Source: an uncultured Pelagibacteraceae bacterium (lineage in GTDB: Bacteria; Pseudomonadota; Alphaproteobacteria; Pelagibacterales; Pelagibacteraceae). Taken from it: a stretch of 64,000 nucleotides of DNA. Under the pieces are notes generated by a model. The model ran no database searches, was not told where the DNA came from, and saw nothing but the letters and a program-made list of their open reading frames with translations. Made by a program: the position numbers and the translations under genes. Every line of letters begins with the position of its first letter. Within the stretch, counting starts at the first letter, position 1. This document shows, piece by piece, positions 1 through 7,394 of this stretch. Where the stretch lies: NCBI GenBank assembly GCA_902598655.1, contig CACKCQ010000006.1, forward strand, positions 17,713 through 81,712. The letters run 5' to 3'.

Positions 1-871
1 ACCTCCTAAAGCTGAAACTTTTGGTCATACAGAGACGATCATTGGAAATTGGTTTGAAAAAACAAAAAAAAGAAAAGATGTGATACTTGCAACTAAAGTT
101 TGTGGTCCTGCTAGAGATTATATTAGGAATGGTGAAAATAGTTTTGTAGGGAAGAATCTCGAAACTGCACTTCATAACAGTCTTAAAAGACTTAAAACTG
201 ATTATATAGATTTATATCAGCTTCATTGGCCAGAAAGAAATGTAAACAATTTTGGAAGACTTGGATATGTGCATAAAGAAAATGAATGGAATAAATTCGA
301 AGACGTGTTGGTTGAATTACAAAAGTATATTGAGCAAGGTAAAATTAGACATGTAGGTTTATCTAATGAAACTCCTTGGGGTGTTATGAATTTTCTCAAA
401 CTCTCAAAGGAAAAGAGTTTGCCAAGAATGATGTCCATACAAAATCCCTATAGTTTATTAAATAGGTCATATGAAGTTGGATTAGCAGAGGTATCTATAA
501 GAGAAAATATTGGCTGTTTATCTTATTCTCCTTTAGCCAGTGGTTTTTTAAGTGGTAAATATAGAAATAAGCAATTTCCAAAAGGATCTCGGATGGAAAG
601 AGATTGGGATTTTTGGACAAGATATCGAAAACCAAATACAAACGAAGCTGTTGATGAGTATTTTAATATTAGTGAAAAATACAACATTGATATGAGTCAA
701 ATGTGTATAAAATTTTGTGAGATACAGGATTTCATGTCTAGCGTTATTATTGGTGCAACAACAATGGAGCAGTTGAAAACAAATATAGAAAGTGTAAAAG
801 TGAATCTTGATAAAGAAATAATTAATGAAATTAATGAAATTCAAAAAAAATATCCAAATCCATGTCCATAA
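1..871 (+). CDS. Aldo/keto reductase, Tas-like (5' truncated)
   Basis: NAD(P)H-dependent aldo/keto reductase of the Tas/YajO type. The reading frame is open back to base 2, with typical family residues (GHTETIIGNW) before the first possible internal start, a GTG at base 80, so the true start lies upstream of the window. Family features seen are the ILATK strand, the YIDLYQLHWP segment, GKIRHVGLSNETPWGV, and YSPLASGFLSGKY near the cofactor-binding C-terminal half. Substrate cannot be read from sequence. The last 10 bases overlap the start of the next gene, suggesting co-transcription. The family call is firm; the physiological role is unknown. Confidence 0.93.
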   Translation, partial: PPKAETFGHTETIIGNWFEKTKKRKDVILATKVCGPARDYIRNGENSFVGKNLETALHNSLKRLKTDYIDLYQLHWPERNVNNFGRLGYVHKENEWNKFEDVLVELQKYIEQGKIRHVGLSNETPWGVMNFLKLSKEKSLPRMMSIQNPYSLLNRSYEVGLAEVSIRENIGCLSYSPLASGFLSGKYRNKQFPKGSRMERDWDFWTRYRKPNTNEAVDEYFNISEKYNIDMSQMCIKFCEIQDFMSSVIIGATTMEQLKTNIESVKVNLDKEIINEINEIQKKYPNPCP

Positions 872-1362
872 TTTTTAAAATAATTTTTTTTATTCTCTTA
901 TTAGGATCAACTTCTTATTCAGAAGAATTAAATAAAATAGGAACATTTAAAGACTGGGATGCAATTGTTGTTACTAATGGGGATAGTAAAGTATGTTTTG
1001 CTCAATCTAAACCTGTTCTTCAATCTCCTAAAAAAGATGATAGAGATGCAAGATTATTTGTAACTTTTAGACCATCTGAAAAAATTAAAGACGAAGTAAG
1101 CACAACCTCAGGCTATGAATACAACAGTCAAAATTCAATTACAGCTAGCTCTGGTAAATCAAAATATAAATTTGATATAGCTCAAGATAATTTTGCGTGG
1201 ATTTCAAGTAATAAAATTGAAAAAAAAGTTGTTAGCAGAATGAAAAAGGCCTCAAGATTAATGGTTACTGGATATAATAAATCTGGATCTCAAACAATTG
1301 ATCATTATTCTTTGATGGGCTTCACTAAAGCATATAACGCAGCTAAAAAAAGCTGTAGTTAA
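862..1362 (+). CDS. Secreted IalB-family (invasion-associated locus B) protein
   Basis: A 166-residue exported protein. An N-terminal hydrophobic signal peptide (about residues 1-20, ending near TSYSEE) precedes a domain resembling the alphaproteobacterial IalB family (Pfam PF06776). The clues are an early W-x-x-Cys region (FKDWDAIVV...KVCFAQ) and a C-terminal DHYSLMGFTKAYNAAKKSC that matches the family's YSL-x-GF-x-A-x-x-x-C ending. The two cysteines could form a disulfide in the periplasm. Despite the historical name, members occur in free-living bacteria and have no defined biochemical role. The gene overlaps the upstream reductase by 10 bp and stops 3 bp before argG. The assignment rests on remembered motif patterns. 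Confidence 0.72.
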   Translation: MSIIFKIIFFILLLGSTSYSEELNKIGTFKDWDAIVVTNGDSKVCFAQSKPVLQSPKKDDRDARLFVTFRPSEKIKDEVSTTSGYEYNSQNSITASSGKSKYKFDIAQDNFAWISSNKIEKKVVSRMKKASRLMVTGYNKSGSQTIDHYSLMGFTKAYNAAKKSCS

Positions 1363-1365
1363 ATA

Positions 1366-2550
1366 ATGAAATCAAAGAAAAAGATAGTTCTTGCCTATTC
1401 TGGAGGTTTGGACACATCAATCATATTAAAATGGTTACAGGAAAATTATGATGCAGAAGTAATTTGTTATACTGCAGACATTGGTCAAGAAATAGATAGA
1501 AATAAAATTTTCAGAAACGCAAAAAAACTTGGCGTAAAAAATATTATTATTCAAGATCTAAAAGATATTTTTGTAAAAGATTATGTTTATCCAATGATTA
1601 GGGGCCATGCAATATATGAAGGTGTTTATTTGCTTGGAACCTCAATTGCTAGACCTTTAATAGCCAAAGATCAAATTAGAATTGCTAAAAAATTTAATGC
1701 CTATGCTGTATCTCATGGATCAACAGGAAAAGGAAATGATCAAGTAAGATTTGAGTTAGGTTATCATTATTTTGGTCCTAAAATAAAAGTTATTGCGCCT
1801 TGGAGAATTTGGAAGCTGAAATCTAGATCAGATCTAATTAATTATGCAAAAAAAAATAAAATTGAAATACCTAAAGACAAGAAAGGAGCGCCACCTTTTT
1901 CAGTAGACGATAATATTTTTCATACATCAACAGAAGGAAAGTTGTTAGAAAATCCAAAAAACTCTGCACCTGACTTTATCTTTCAAAGAACGGTATCTCC
2001 AGAAAAAGCACCTAATAAATCTTCAATTGTAAAAATAGATTTTAGAAGTGGAGATCCGATTGCAGTGAATGGGAAAAAATTATCTCCATCTAAATTGCTT
2101 GGAAAATTAAACGACATAGCTGGAAAAAATGCTATTGGAAGAGTTGATCTAGTAGAAAATAGATTTATCGGTATAAAATCAAGAGGTGTATACGAAACAC
2201 CAGGCGGAACTTTATTAATGCACGCTCATAGGGCTATAGAGTCTGTTACACTTGATAAAGATACAATGCATAAGAAAGAAAAAATTATGCCTAGATATGC
2301 GGAACTGATTTACAATGGATATTGGTTTTCTAAAGAGAGATTTAAATTACAAAGAATTGTTGATCTTAAGAGAAGTAAAGTTAATGGATCAGTTAAATTG
2401 AGGTTATATAAAGGGAATGTTATTATTCATTCTAGAATAACTAAAAGTTCAGCTTATTCTATGAAAAAAGTTTCATTTGAGGAAAATAAAACTTTTAATA
2501 AATCAAATGTTGAAAGATTTATTAATTTTCACAAGAAAAAATTAAAATAA
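1366..2550 (+). CDS. argG: Argininosuccinate synthase
   Basis: Catalyses ATP-dependent condensation of citrulline with aspartate in arginine biosynthesis. The 394-residue length is normal for the type I enzyme. The N-terminal PP-loop AYSGGLDTS (residues 10-18) binds ATP, and SHGSTGKGNDQVRFE is the conserved citrulline/aspartate-binding segment. IKSRGVYETPGG near residue 270 is also family-typical. It starts 3 bp after the IalB-like gene and is followed 6 bp later by a photolyase-type gene, so it probably sits in one transcript. No argH is visible in the window. Confidence 0.98.
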   Translation: MKSKKKIVLAYSGGLDTSIILKWLQENYDAEVICYTADIGQEIDRNKIFRNAKKLGVKNIIIQDLKDIFVKDYVYPMIRGHAIYEGVYLLGTSIARPLIAKDQIRIAKKFNAYAVSHGSTGKGNDQVRFELGYHYFGPKIKVIAPWRIWKLKSRSDLINYAKKNKIEIPKDKKGAPPFSVDDNIFHTSTEGKLLENPKNSAPDFIFQRTVSPEKAPNKSSIVKIDFRSGDPIAVNGKKLSPSKLLGKLNDIAGKNAIGRVDLVENRFIGIKSRGVYETPGGTLLMHAHRAIESVTLDKDTMHKKEKIMPRYAELIYNGYWFSKERFKLQRIVDLKRSKVNGSVKLRLYKGNVIIHSRITKSSAYSMKKVSFEENKTFNKSNVERFINFHKKKLK

Positions 2551-2556
2551 AATATC

Positions 2557-3699
2557 ATGAATTTTGAACCAAGTCGGGCGCAAGCCACTAATAAACTAGA
2601 TAATTTTATTGAAAATAATCTTTCTGAATATTCAAGATTGAGAAATTTTGATTTTGGTCCGGATAAAAGATCAAATATATCTTGTATTTCTCCATATATA
2701 TCTCATGGAATATTAAATGAGTTAGAAGTTATAGATAAAGCCTTAAAGAAATTTTCATTTTCTAAAAATGAAAAATTTATTCAGGAGGTTTTGTGGCGTA
2801 CTTATTGGAAAGGATGGTTAGAATTAAGACCTAGTGTATGGACAGATTACATAATAGAAATAAAAATTATAAGAGAAAAATACAAAGATAATAAAGATTA
2901 TTTAAATGCCATTGATGGAAATACAAATATAGAATGTTTTAATGAATGGGTTAAAGAATTAAAAGAATTTAATTACCTTCATAATCATACAAGAATGTGG
3001 TTTGCCAGTATCTGGATTTTTACTTTAAATTTACCTTGGCAATTAGGAGCTGAATTTTTTATGAAACATCTCTATGATGGAGATGCAGCATCTAATACAT
3101 TGGGATGGAGATGGGTTGCTGGGATACAAACACAAGGTAAGCATTATTTGGCAAGTGAATGGAATATAAAAAAATTTACTAATAACAGATTTAATAACAT
3201 TAATTTAAATGAAAATGCACCACCTAAAGTTAGCGAGAAAATATACAAGGCTGTCTTAAAAGATTATAGTAATCCAGTAAGTTTGGATGAGCAAAATTTA
3301 ATTATTTTTGATAATAATCTTTCTTTTGAGTTGACTGATTTCAAAGACCATAAATTTAAAAAGATTTATTTAGTTAATAATAATAACGACAGTAGAAATA
3401 TTAAACTTAGTGAAAAAACAATGAAATTTAAGACTAATTTAATTCAGGATCAAAAAAGAAGGTTGGATGAAAAATCTTTGGATTGTGAAATTATTGATAT
3501 TGGTAACCTTAAAACAATTGAGAATAGTTATTTTTTTTATCCTTGTGTTGGAGAAAACTTAGATTATTTAACTTCTCAAGGAATAAATAATATAAAATTT
3601 CTTTATCGTAATTTAGACCGAAGTTCTTGGAAATATTGCAATAAAGGTTTTTTTAATTTCAAAAAGTACATACCAACTATAATTAAAGAATTTTTTTAA
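2557..3699 (+). CDS. Cryptochrome/photolyase-type FAD-binding protein with C-terminal alpha/beta domain
   Basis: The N-terminal ~215 residues resemble the helical FAD-binding domain of photolyases/cryptochromes. EVLWRTYWKGWLE (about 77-89), HNHTRMWFASIWIFTL (about 142-157) and the adenine/FAD pocket signature DGDAASNTLGWRWVAG (174-189) are clear. The usual N-terminal antenna Rossmann domain is missing from the front. Instead residues ~245-370 look alpha/beta (NLIIFDNNLSFEL, then KKIYLVNNN, then EIIDIG), suggesting a permuted order or an unrelated domain. Related proteins in alphaproteobacteria are annotated only as FAD-binding photolyase-like. Repair or photoreceptor activity cannot be inferred. 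It lies 6 bp after argG and close to a second photolyase family gene. Confidence 0.85.
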   Translation: MNFEPSRAQATNKLDNFIENNLSEYSRLRNFDFGPDKRSNISCISPYISHGILNELEVIDKALKKFSFSKNEKFIQEVLWRTYWKGWLELRPSVWTDYIIEIKIIREKYKDNKDYLNAIDGNTNIECFNEWVKELKEFNYLHNHTRMWFASIWIFTLNLPWQLGAEFFMKHLYDGDAASNTLGWRWVAGIQTQGKHYLASEWNIKKFTNNRFNNINLNENAPPKVSEKIYKAVLKDYSNPVSLDEQNLIIFDNNLSFELTDFKDHKFKKIYLVNNNNDSRNIKLSEKTMKFKTNLIQDQKRRLDEKSLDCEIIDIGNLKTIENSYFFYPCVGENLDYLTSQGINNIKFLYRNLDRSSWKYCNKGFFNFKKYIPTIIKEFF

Positions 3700-3702
3700 A
3701 GA

Positions 3703-3740
3703 ACTATTGTAAATTATCAAAATTATGAGATAACAATAGT
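3703..3740 (+). promoter_or_regulatory. Hairpin abutting the start codon of the 76-aa gene
   Basis: ACTATTG (3703-3709) can pair with CAATAGT (3734-3740), and TTATC (3714-3718) with GATAA (3729-3733). This leaves a 4-nt bulge on the 5' side and a 10-nt loop. All 12 pairs are perfect. The 3' arm ends exactly at the ATG at 3741. There is no T-tract after it, so an intrinsic terminator is unlikely; control of translation start or a protein-binding site is possible. Function is inferred only from position. Confidence 0.4.
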
Positions 3741-3971
3741 ATGAATAACCCGCAAGTTCTTGAAATTATTGAAAATCTTAAAGGCAGAAGGAATTATGAA
3801 GAAAAGAAAGCTTCAAAATTAGGTTTCAACTCTCTTTACGCATACATTGAAAATAAAATATTAAAAGAGAAAGAAGCTGAAGCAGCAAAAATTCTTGAAC
3901 AATCAGCCCCTAAAGAAGAAGTGATTGAAGCAAAAAAACCAGAGAAAAAGAAAAGCTGCTCTTGTTGTTAA
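3741..3971 (+). CDS. Small charged hypothetical protein with C-terminal Cys cluster
   Basis: A 76-residue protein of unknown function. Residues ~1-50 are predicted mostly helical (NPQVLEIIENLKGRRNYEEKKASKLGF), followed by a Glu/Lys-rich stretch and a terminal KKKSCSCC. The CSCC tail could bind a metal or be modified, but nothing else supports this. No signal peptide or membrane segment is present. The start ATG directly follows a hairpin at 3703-3740. It is the last plus-strand gene before a convergent minus-strand unit. Coding status is likely, from its clean start and composition like its neighbours. Confidence 0.65.
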   Translation: MNNPQVLEIIENLKGRRNYEEKKASKLGFNSLYAYIENKILKEKEAEAAKILEQSAPKEEVIEAKKPEKKKSCSCC

Positions 3972-4100
3972 TTAGTTATTTTTTGAACATTTCTTAGAAC
4001 AATATTTCACTTTATCCCAGTTTAATTTCCATTTTTTTCTCCAAGTAAAAGGTCTCTTACATACAGGGCAAATTTTTGTGGGTAAATTTTCTTTTCTCAC
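3972..4100 (-). CDS. DUF2256-family zinc-ribbon miniprotein
   Basis: A 42-residue protein starting at GTG (4100-4098) and ending at TAA (3974-3972). It reads ...KICPVCKRPFTWRKKW...WDKVKYCSKKCSKNN. The C-x2-C ... C-x3-C cysteines and the RPF-x-WRKKW / W-x-x-VKYCS core match DUF2256, a very small probable zinc-binding family. The GTG shares its first base with the TAG of the upstream photolyase (TAGTG), so translation is probably coupled. In other bacteria DUF2256 genes are often found beside cryptochrome/photolyase genes, which fits this place. Function is unknown. It ends right beside the convergent stop of the 76-aa gene. Confidence 0.82.
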   Translation of the reverse strand: MRKENLPTKICPVCKRPFTWRKKWKLNWDKVKYCSKKCSKNN

Positions 4101-5590
4101 TATGCAGTATTTTGTTTAATAAATTTTTCTGCCTCAGCTAAAATTAATTTTTTTCTATCAGGTTTCATTTTATCGAAAATTCTAACCATCATAGAAAGTC
4201 TAGGATTTTTTAAAAAGAATGCTCTATTTCTATTAATGAATCTCCAATAAAGACCATCCATGGTATTGCACCATTCTCCTTTTTTAAAATCCATCATTTT
4301 CATGAAATAAGCGGAGCCGCAAATATATGGTTTTGTTGCAAATATTCCTCCATCACTGAAAAGCCCCATTCCATAAACATTCGGGACCATTACCCAGTCT
4401 GAGGAATCCACAAACATTTCCATAAACCATTTGTAAACATATGTTGGCTTAACTTCACATAAATTCATTATGTTTGATAAGATCATTAACCTTTCAATAT
4501 GATGTGACCAACCATAATTCACTGCATTTTTAATAGCATAATCTAAAGGTGGTAATCCTGTTGTTCCTTCGTACCATGAGTTTTTCATTTTTCTATTTTG
4601 TTTAAAAAAATTTCTAGTTTCCATTTCTTTTGAATAGCTTTGATATATTCCCCTCATAAATTCTCTCCATCCGATTACTTGACGAATATAACCTTCTAAG
4701 GAATTTAATCTTATTTTATTTTTGTTGTGAAAATCTAAAACTTTTTTAATGATAAATTCTGGAGTGATAAGACCTAAATTGATGTAAGGACTTAAAGCAC
4801 TATGAAATAATATATTGTCTTTCTGATCAACTGCATCTTCATAATCCCCAAATAAATTTGATTTCTCTTTAATAAAAAAATTTAATAATTTAATTACATC
4901 ATCATATTCCGTAGCAAACCAAAAATCTTTCGTATTACCTGGGTGACTTTTAAAGTTTTTATCAATTAAAATTTTTAGTTTTTTCGTATGAACAGTCTCA
5001 GTAATTTTAGGAAATTTGGGTATAGATATATTTTTTGGAAGTTTATTTCGATTTTCTTCGTCAAAACTCCATTTGCCTCCTTCTGGATTACCATCTTTTT
5101 TCATGAGTATATCCAAATCTCTTCTAGTATCTTTATAAAAAACTGCCATAAAAGGTTTTTTTGATTTTGATAGATAGTTTTTAAATTTTTCTCTAGAATT
5201 TAAAAACATTGGTGTTTGAATAATATTCCATTTAATTTTTTCCCTTTTTAAAAAATTGTTAATTTTATTTTCAAAAAACTTATCCTCAATTTCGAAACTT
5301 GAAATTTCTTTAATTTTTTTTGCTTTAATTATTTTTTTTAATTTTTCTGTGTAATCCAGCTTGAAAGGTTTATCTTCGATCGAAGAATATTCTAATTTAA
5401 ATTTATTTTTTTTTAGTCTATCTGCGTGAGATCGCATGCAAGATAAGAACAATAATATCTTTTGTTTATGATGCTTTTCGTACGTACAGAGCTGATAATC
5501 TTCAGCCATAAAGAAAAAGTGGTCTTTTCTGTACTTTTCTAGATATTTCTCTGAGAAAAGCTGATTTCCAAGTAGAAAAAATAATTTCAT
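4100..5590 (-). CDS. FeS-BCP/PhrB-type photolyase-related protein lacking Fe-S ligands
   Basis: A 496-residue member of the bacterial (6-4) photolyase-related group (COG3046 type). The N-terminal alpha/beta domain is followed by the FAD-binding helical domain. Conserved pieces are EGYIRQVIGWREFMRGIY (299-316), WSHHIERLMILSN (361-373), WVMVPNVYGMGLFSDGG (399-415) and ATKPYICGSAYF (418-429). The [4Fe-4S] cysteines of the group are mostly gone: the first site falls in TTGLPPL (about 343-349, no Cys), the Cys-x2-Cys pair is replaced by a shortened MMDFKKGEW loop (432-440), and only the last cysteine (C441) remains. It may still repair DNA or sense light. The start is chosen for MKLFFLLGNQLF, typical of the family. 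It is coupled to the DUF2256 gene downstream and divergent from an SDR. Confidence 0.9.
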   Translation of the reverse strand: MKLFFLLGNQLFSEKYLEKYRKDHFFFMAEDYQLCTYEKHHKQKILLFLSCMRSHADRLKKNKFKLEYSSIEDKPFKLDYTEKLKKIIKAKKIKEISSFEIEDKFFENKINNFLKREKIKWNIIQTPMFLNSREKFKNYLSKSKKPFMAVFYKDTRRDLDILMKKDGNPEGGKWSFDEENRNKLPKNISIPKFPKITETVHTKKLKILIDKNFKSHPGNTKDFWFATEYDDVIKLLNFFIKEKSNLFGDYEDAVDQKDNILFHSALSPYINLGLITPEFIIKKVLDFHNKNKIRLNSLEGYIRQVIGWREFMRGIYQSYSKEMETRNFFKQNRKMKNSWYEGTTGLPPLDYAIKNAVNYGWSHHIERLMILSNIMNLCEVKPTYVYKWFMEMFVDSSDWVMVPNVYGMGLFSDGGIFATKPYICGSAYFMKMMDFKKGEWCNTMDGLYWRFINRNRAFFLKNPRLSMMVRIFDKMKPDRKKLILAEAEKFIKQNTA

Positions 5591-5617
5591 TAACTATATA
5601 TAACTCTTTAAAAATTT

Positions 5618-6328
5618 ATGTCAGAAAAATATTTAGTAGTAGGTGCGACAGGATCTATCGGATCTAATTTAGCCGAACAGTTATACGCAGCCGGGAAAGA
5701 AGTACATTTAATCGGTAGGGATGAAGAAAGAACAAAATCTTTGTCTGAAAAACTAAATTGTAAATATACAGTCTCTGATGTTTTAGAAAATGGTTTTGTT
5801 GAAAAGATTAAGTCCGAAATAGATGATATCAAAGGTATAGCTTATTGTGTTGGTTCAATTGATTTAAAGCCTTTGAGAATGGTTTCAGAACAAGATTTTA
5901 CAAAATGTATGAAACTAAATTTATATTCTGCAGTAGATTTAATTAAAGGTTATCAAGAAAGTTTAAAAAAAAATAAAGGATCGATTGTTTTGTTTTCAAC
6001 TGTTGCTGCTCAAAGGGGTTTTACAAATCATGCAATTATAGCTTCAACTAAAGCAGCTGTTGAAGGATTAACTGTTTCTTTAGCAGCAGAATTTGCTCCT
6101 AATATAAGAGTAAATTGCATTGCTCCAAGTTTAACTAATTCAAAAATTGCAGAGCCAATGCTTAAAAATAAAGTTTTAGCTGATGGTATAGCAAAAGCCC
6201 ATCCATTAAAAAGACTTGGAGAAGGTAAAGACTCGGCTTCGCTTGCAAAATTTCTAATAACTGAAGACAGTTCTTGGGTTACAGGACAAATTATTGCTGT
6301 CGATGGTGGTAGATCAAAACTTTCATAG
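5618..6328 (+). CDS. SDR-family protein with non-canonical active site
   Basis: A 236-residue Rossmann-fold short-chain dehydrogenase-like protein. The nucleotide-binding motif is VGATGSIGSNLAEQL (residues 8-22). The central Ser is present in IVLFSTVAAQRG (S127), and the C-terminus SSWVTGQIIAVDGG is classical. The usual Tyr of Y-x3-K is replaced: the segment reads NHAIIASTKAAVEG, putting Ile141 four residues before Lys145. Such atypical SDRs exist, but their activity is uncertain. It starts 27 bp from the divergent photolyase gene and is followed 1 bp after its stop by the sugar dehydrogenase start at 6330. Confidence 0.88.
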   Translation: MSEKYLVVGATGSIGSNLAEQLYAAGKEVHLIGRDEERTKSLSEKLNCKYTVSDVLENGFVEKIKSEIDDIKGIAYCVGSIDLKPLRMVSEQDFTKCMKLNLYSAVDLIKGYQESLKKNKGSIVLFSTVAAQRGFTNHAIIASTKAAVEGLTVSLAAEFAPNIRVNCIAPSLTNSKIAEPMLKNKVLADGIAKAHPLKRLGEGKDSASLAKFLITEDSSWVTGQIIAVDGGRSKLS

Positions 6329-6329
6329 A

Positions 6330-7394
6330 GTGAAGAAATTATTATTTCTTTTATCATTAATACTATTCTCAACTAATTCATTTAGTAAAAATTTTAATTT
6401 TAATAAAATTATTGAATTAGAAGCACCTTGGGGTTCTTCGTTCGTTAATGAAAATGAAATGATTGTTACCGAGAAAGGTGGAAAAATTAAATTTGTAAAC
6501 ATTTCTACAAGGGAGATAAATGAAATTGGTCATAACTTAAATTTTGTAGAATATGGACAGGGAGGATTATTGGATATTCTGTATCATGAAGATTACATTT
6601 ACATCTCATACACAGAAAATAGAAATAATTGGAAGACTAGTACTTCAATTGCACGCGCAAAATTTAATAAAAACAAATTAAATTTTAAAAATATTTTTCA
6701 AGCCAATCCACCAATTGACTCGCCCTATCATTTTGGTTCAAGACTTGCAATTAAAGACAACTATTTATTTGCTTCTGCAGGTGAAAGAGGCGGGGGAATG
6801 ATTGCTCAAGATGGAAATAAACATCCAGGAAGTATAATTAGAATTTATCTAAATGGTGGCATTCCAAAAGACAATCCTCGTTTTGAGGGGAAATCAGACT
6901 GGCTACCTGAAATATATCAAATTGGTGTAAGAAATCCTCAAGGTTTAGCTTTATCACCTTTTGATGGAAAAATTTATATGAGCAATCATGGTGCAAAAGG
7001 AGGCGATTGGTTTGGTGAAGCAAAGAAAGGTGAAAATTATGGTTGGAAAATTCTTGGATGGGGTGGCACAAATTATTCAGGTATACCAATAGGGCCAAAA
7101 TGGAAACCTGGCTTTACAAAAGCCATTCAATATTGGGTTCCATCAATAGCCACAAGTGCAATCACAATTTATAAAGGTAATGAATTTAAAGATTGGAATG
7201 GTCATGCATTAATTACTTCTCTTAAAGATAAGTCTTTAAGAAAATTAGAGTTTAATGATTTATCAAACGTAAAAGAGGAAATAATATTTAAAGATAAAAT
7301 TGGAAGAATCAGAGACATACAAATTCATCCTATAAATGGTAAACTATATTTTTTAAATCAAGATGGATTGTGGTTGATGGAAAATTCTAGTTAG
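6330..7394 (+). CDS. PQQ-dependent sugar dehydrogenase-like (YliI/GDH-B fold), exported
   Basis: Resembles soluble aldose sugar dehydrogenases (glucose/sorbosone dehydrogenase fold, six-bladed propeller). Matching segments are EAPWGSSFVNENEMIVTEKGGKI, GQGGLLDI, YHFGSRLAI, QIGVRNPQGLALSP, MSNHGAKGGDWFG, KGENYGW and WVPSIATSAITIYKG. I choose the GTG at 6330, one base after the SDR stop, because it gives a clean signal peptide (KKLLFLLSLILFSTNSFSK). An ATG at 6294 would add 12 residues before it and overlap the SDR by 35 bp. It probably acts in the periplasm on a sugar or polyol. Its end overlaps the convergent hydrolase gene by 8 bp. Confidence 0.88.
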   Translation: MKKLLFLLSLILFSTNSFSKNFNFNKIIELEAPWGSSFVNENEMIVTEKGGKIKFVNISTREINEIGHNLNFVEYGQGGLLDILYHEDYIYISYTENRNNWKTSTSIARAKFNKNKLNFKNIFQANPPIDSPYHFGSRLAIKDNYLFASAGERGGGMIAQDGNKHPGSIIRIYLNGGIPKDNPRFEGKSDWLPEIYQIGVRNPQGLALSPFDGKIYMSNHGAKGGDWFGEAKKGENYGWKILGWGGTNYSGIPIGPKWKPGFTKAIQYWVPSIATSAITIYKGNEFKDWNGHALITSLKDKSLRKLEFNDLSNVKEEIIFKDKIGRIRDIQIHPINGKLYFLNQDGLWLMENSS

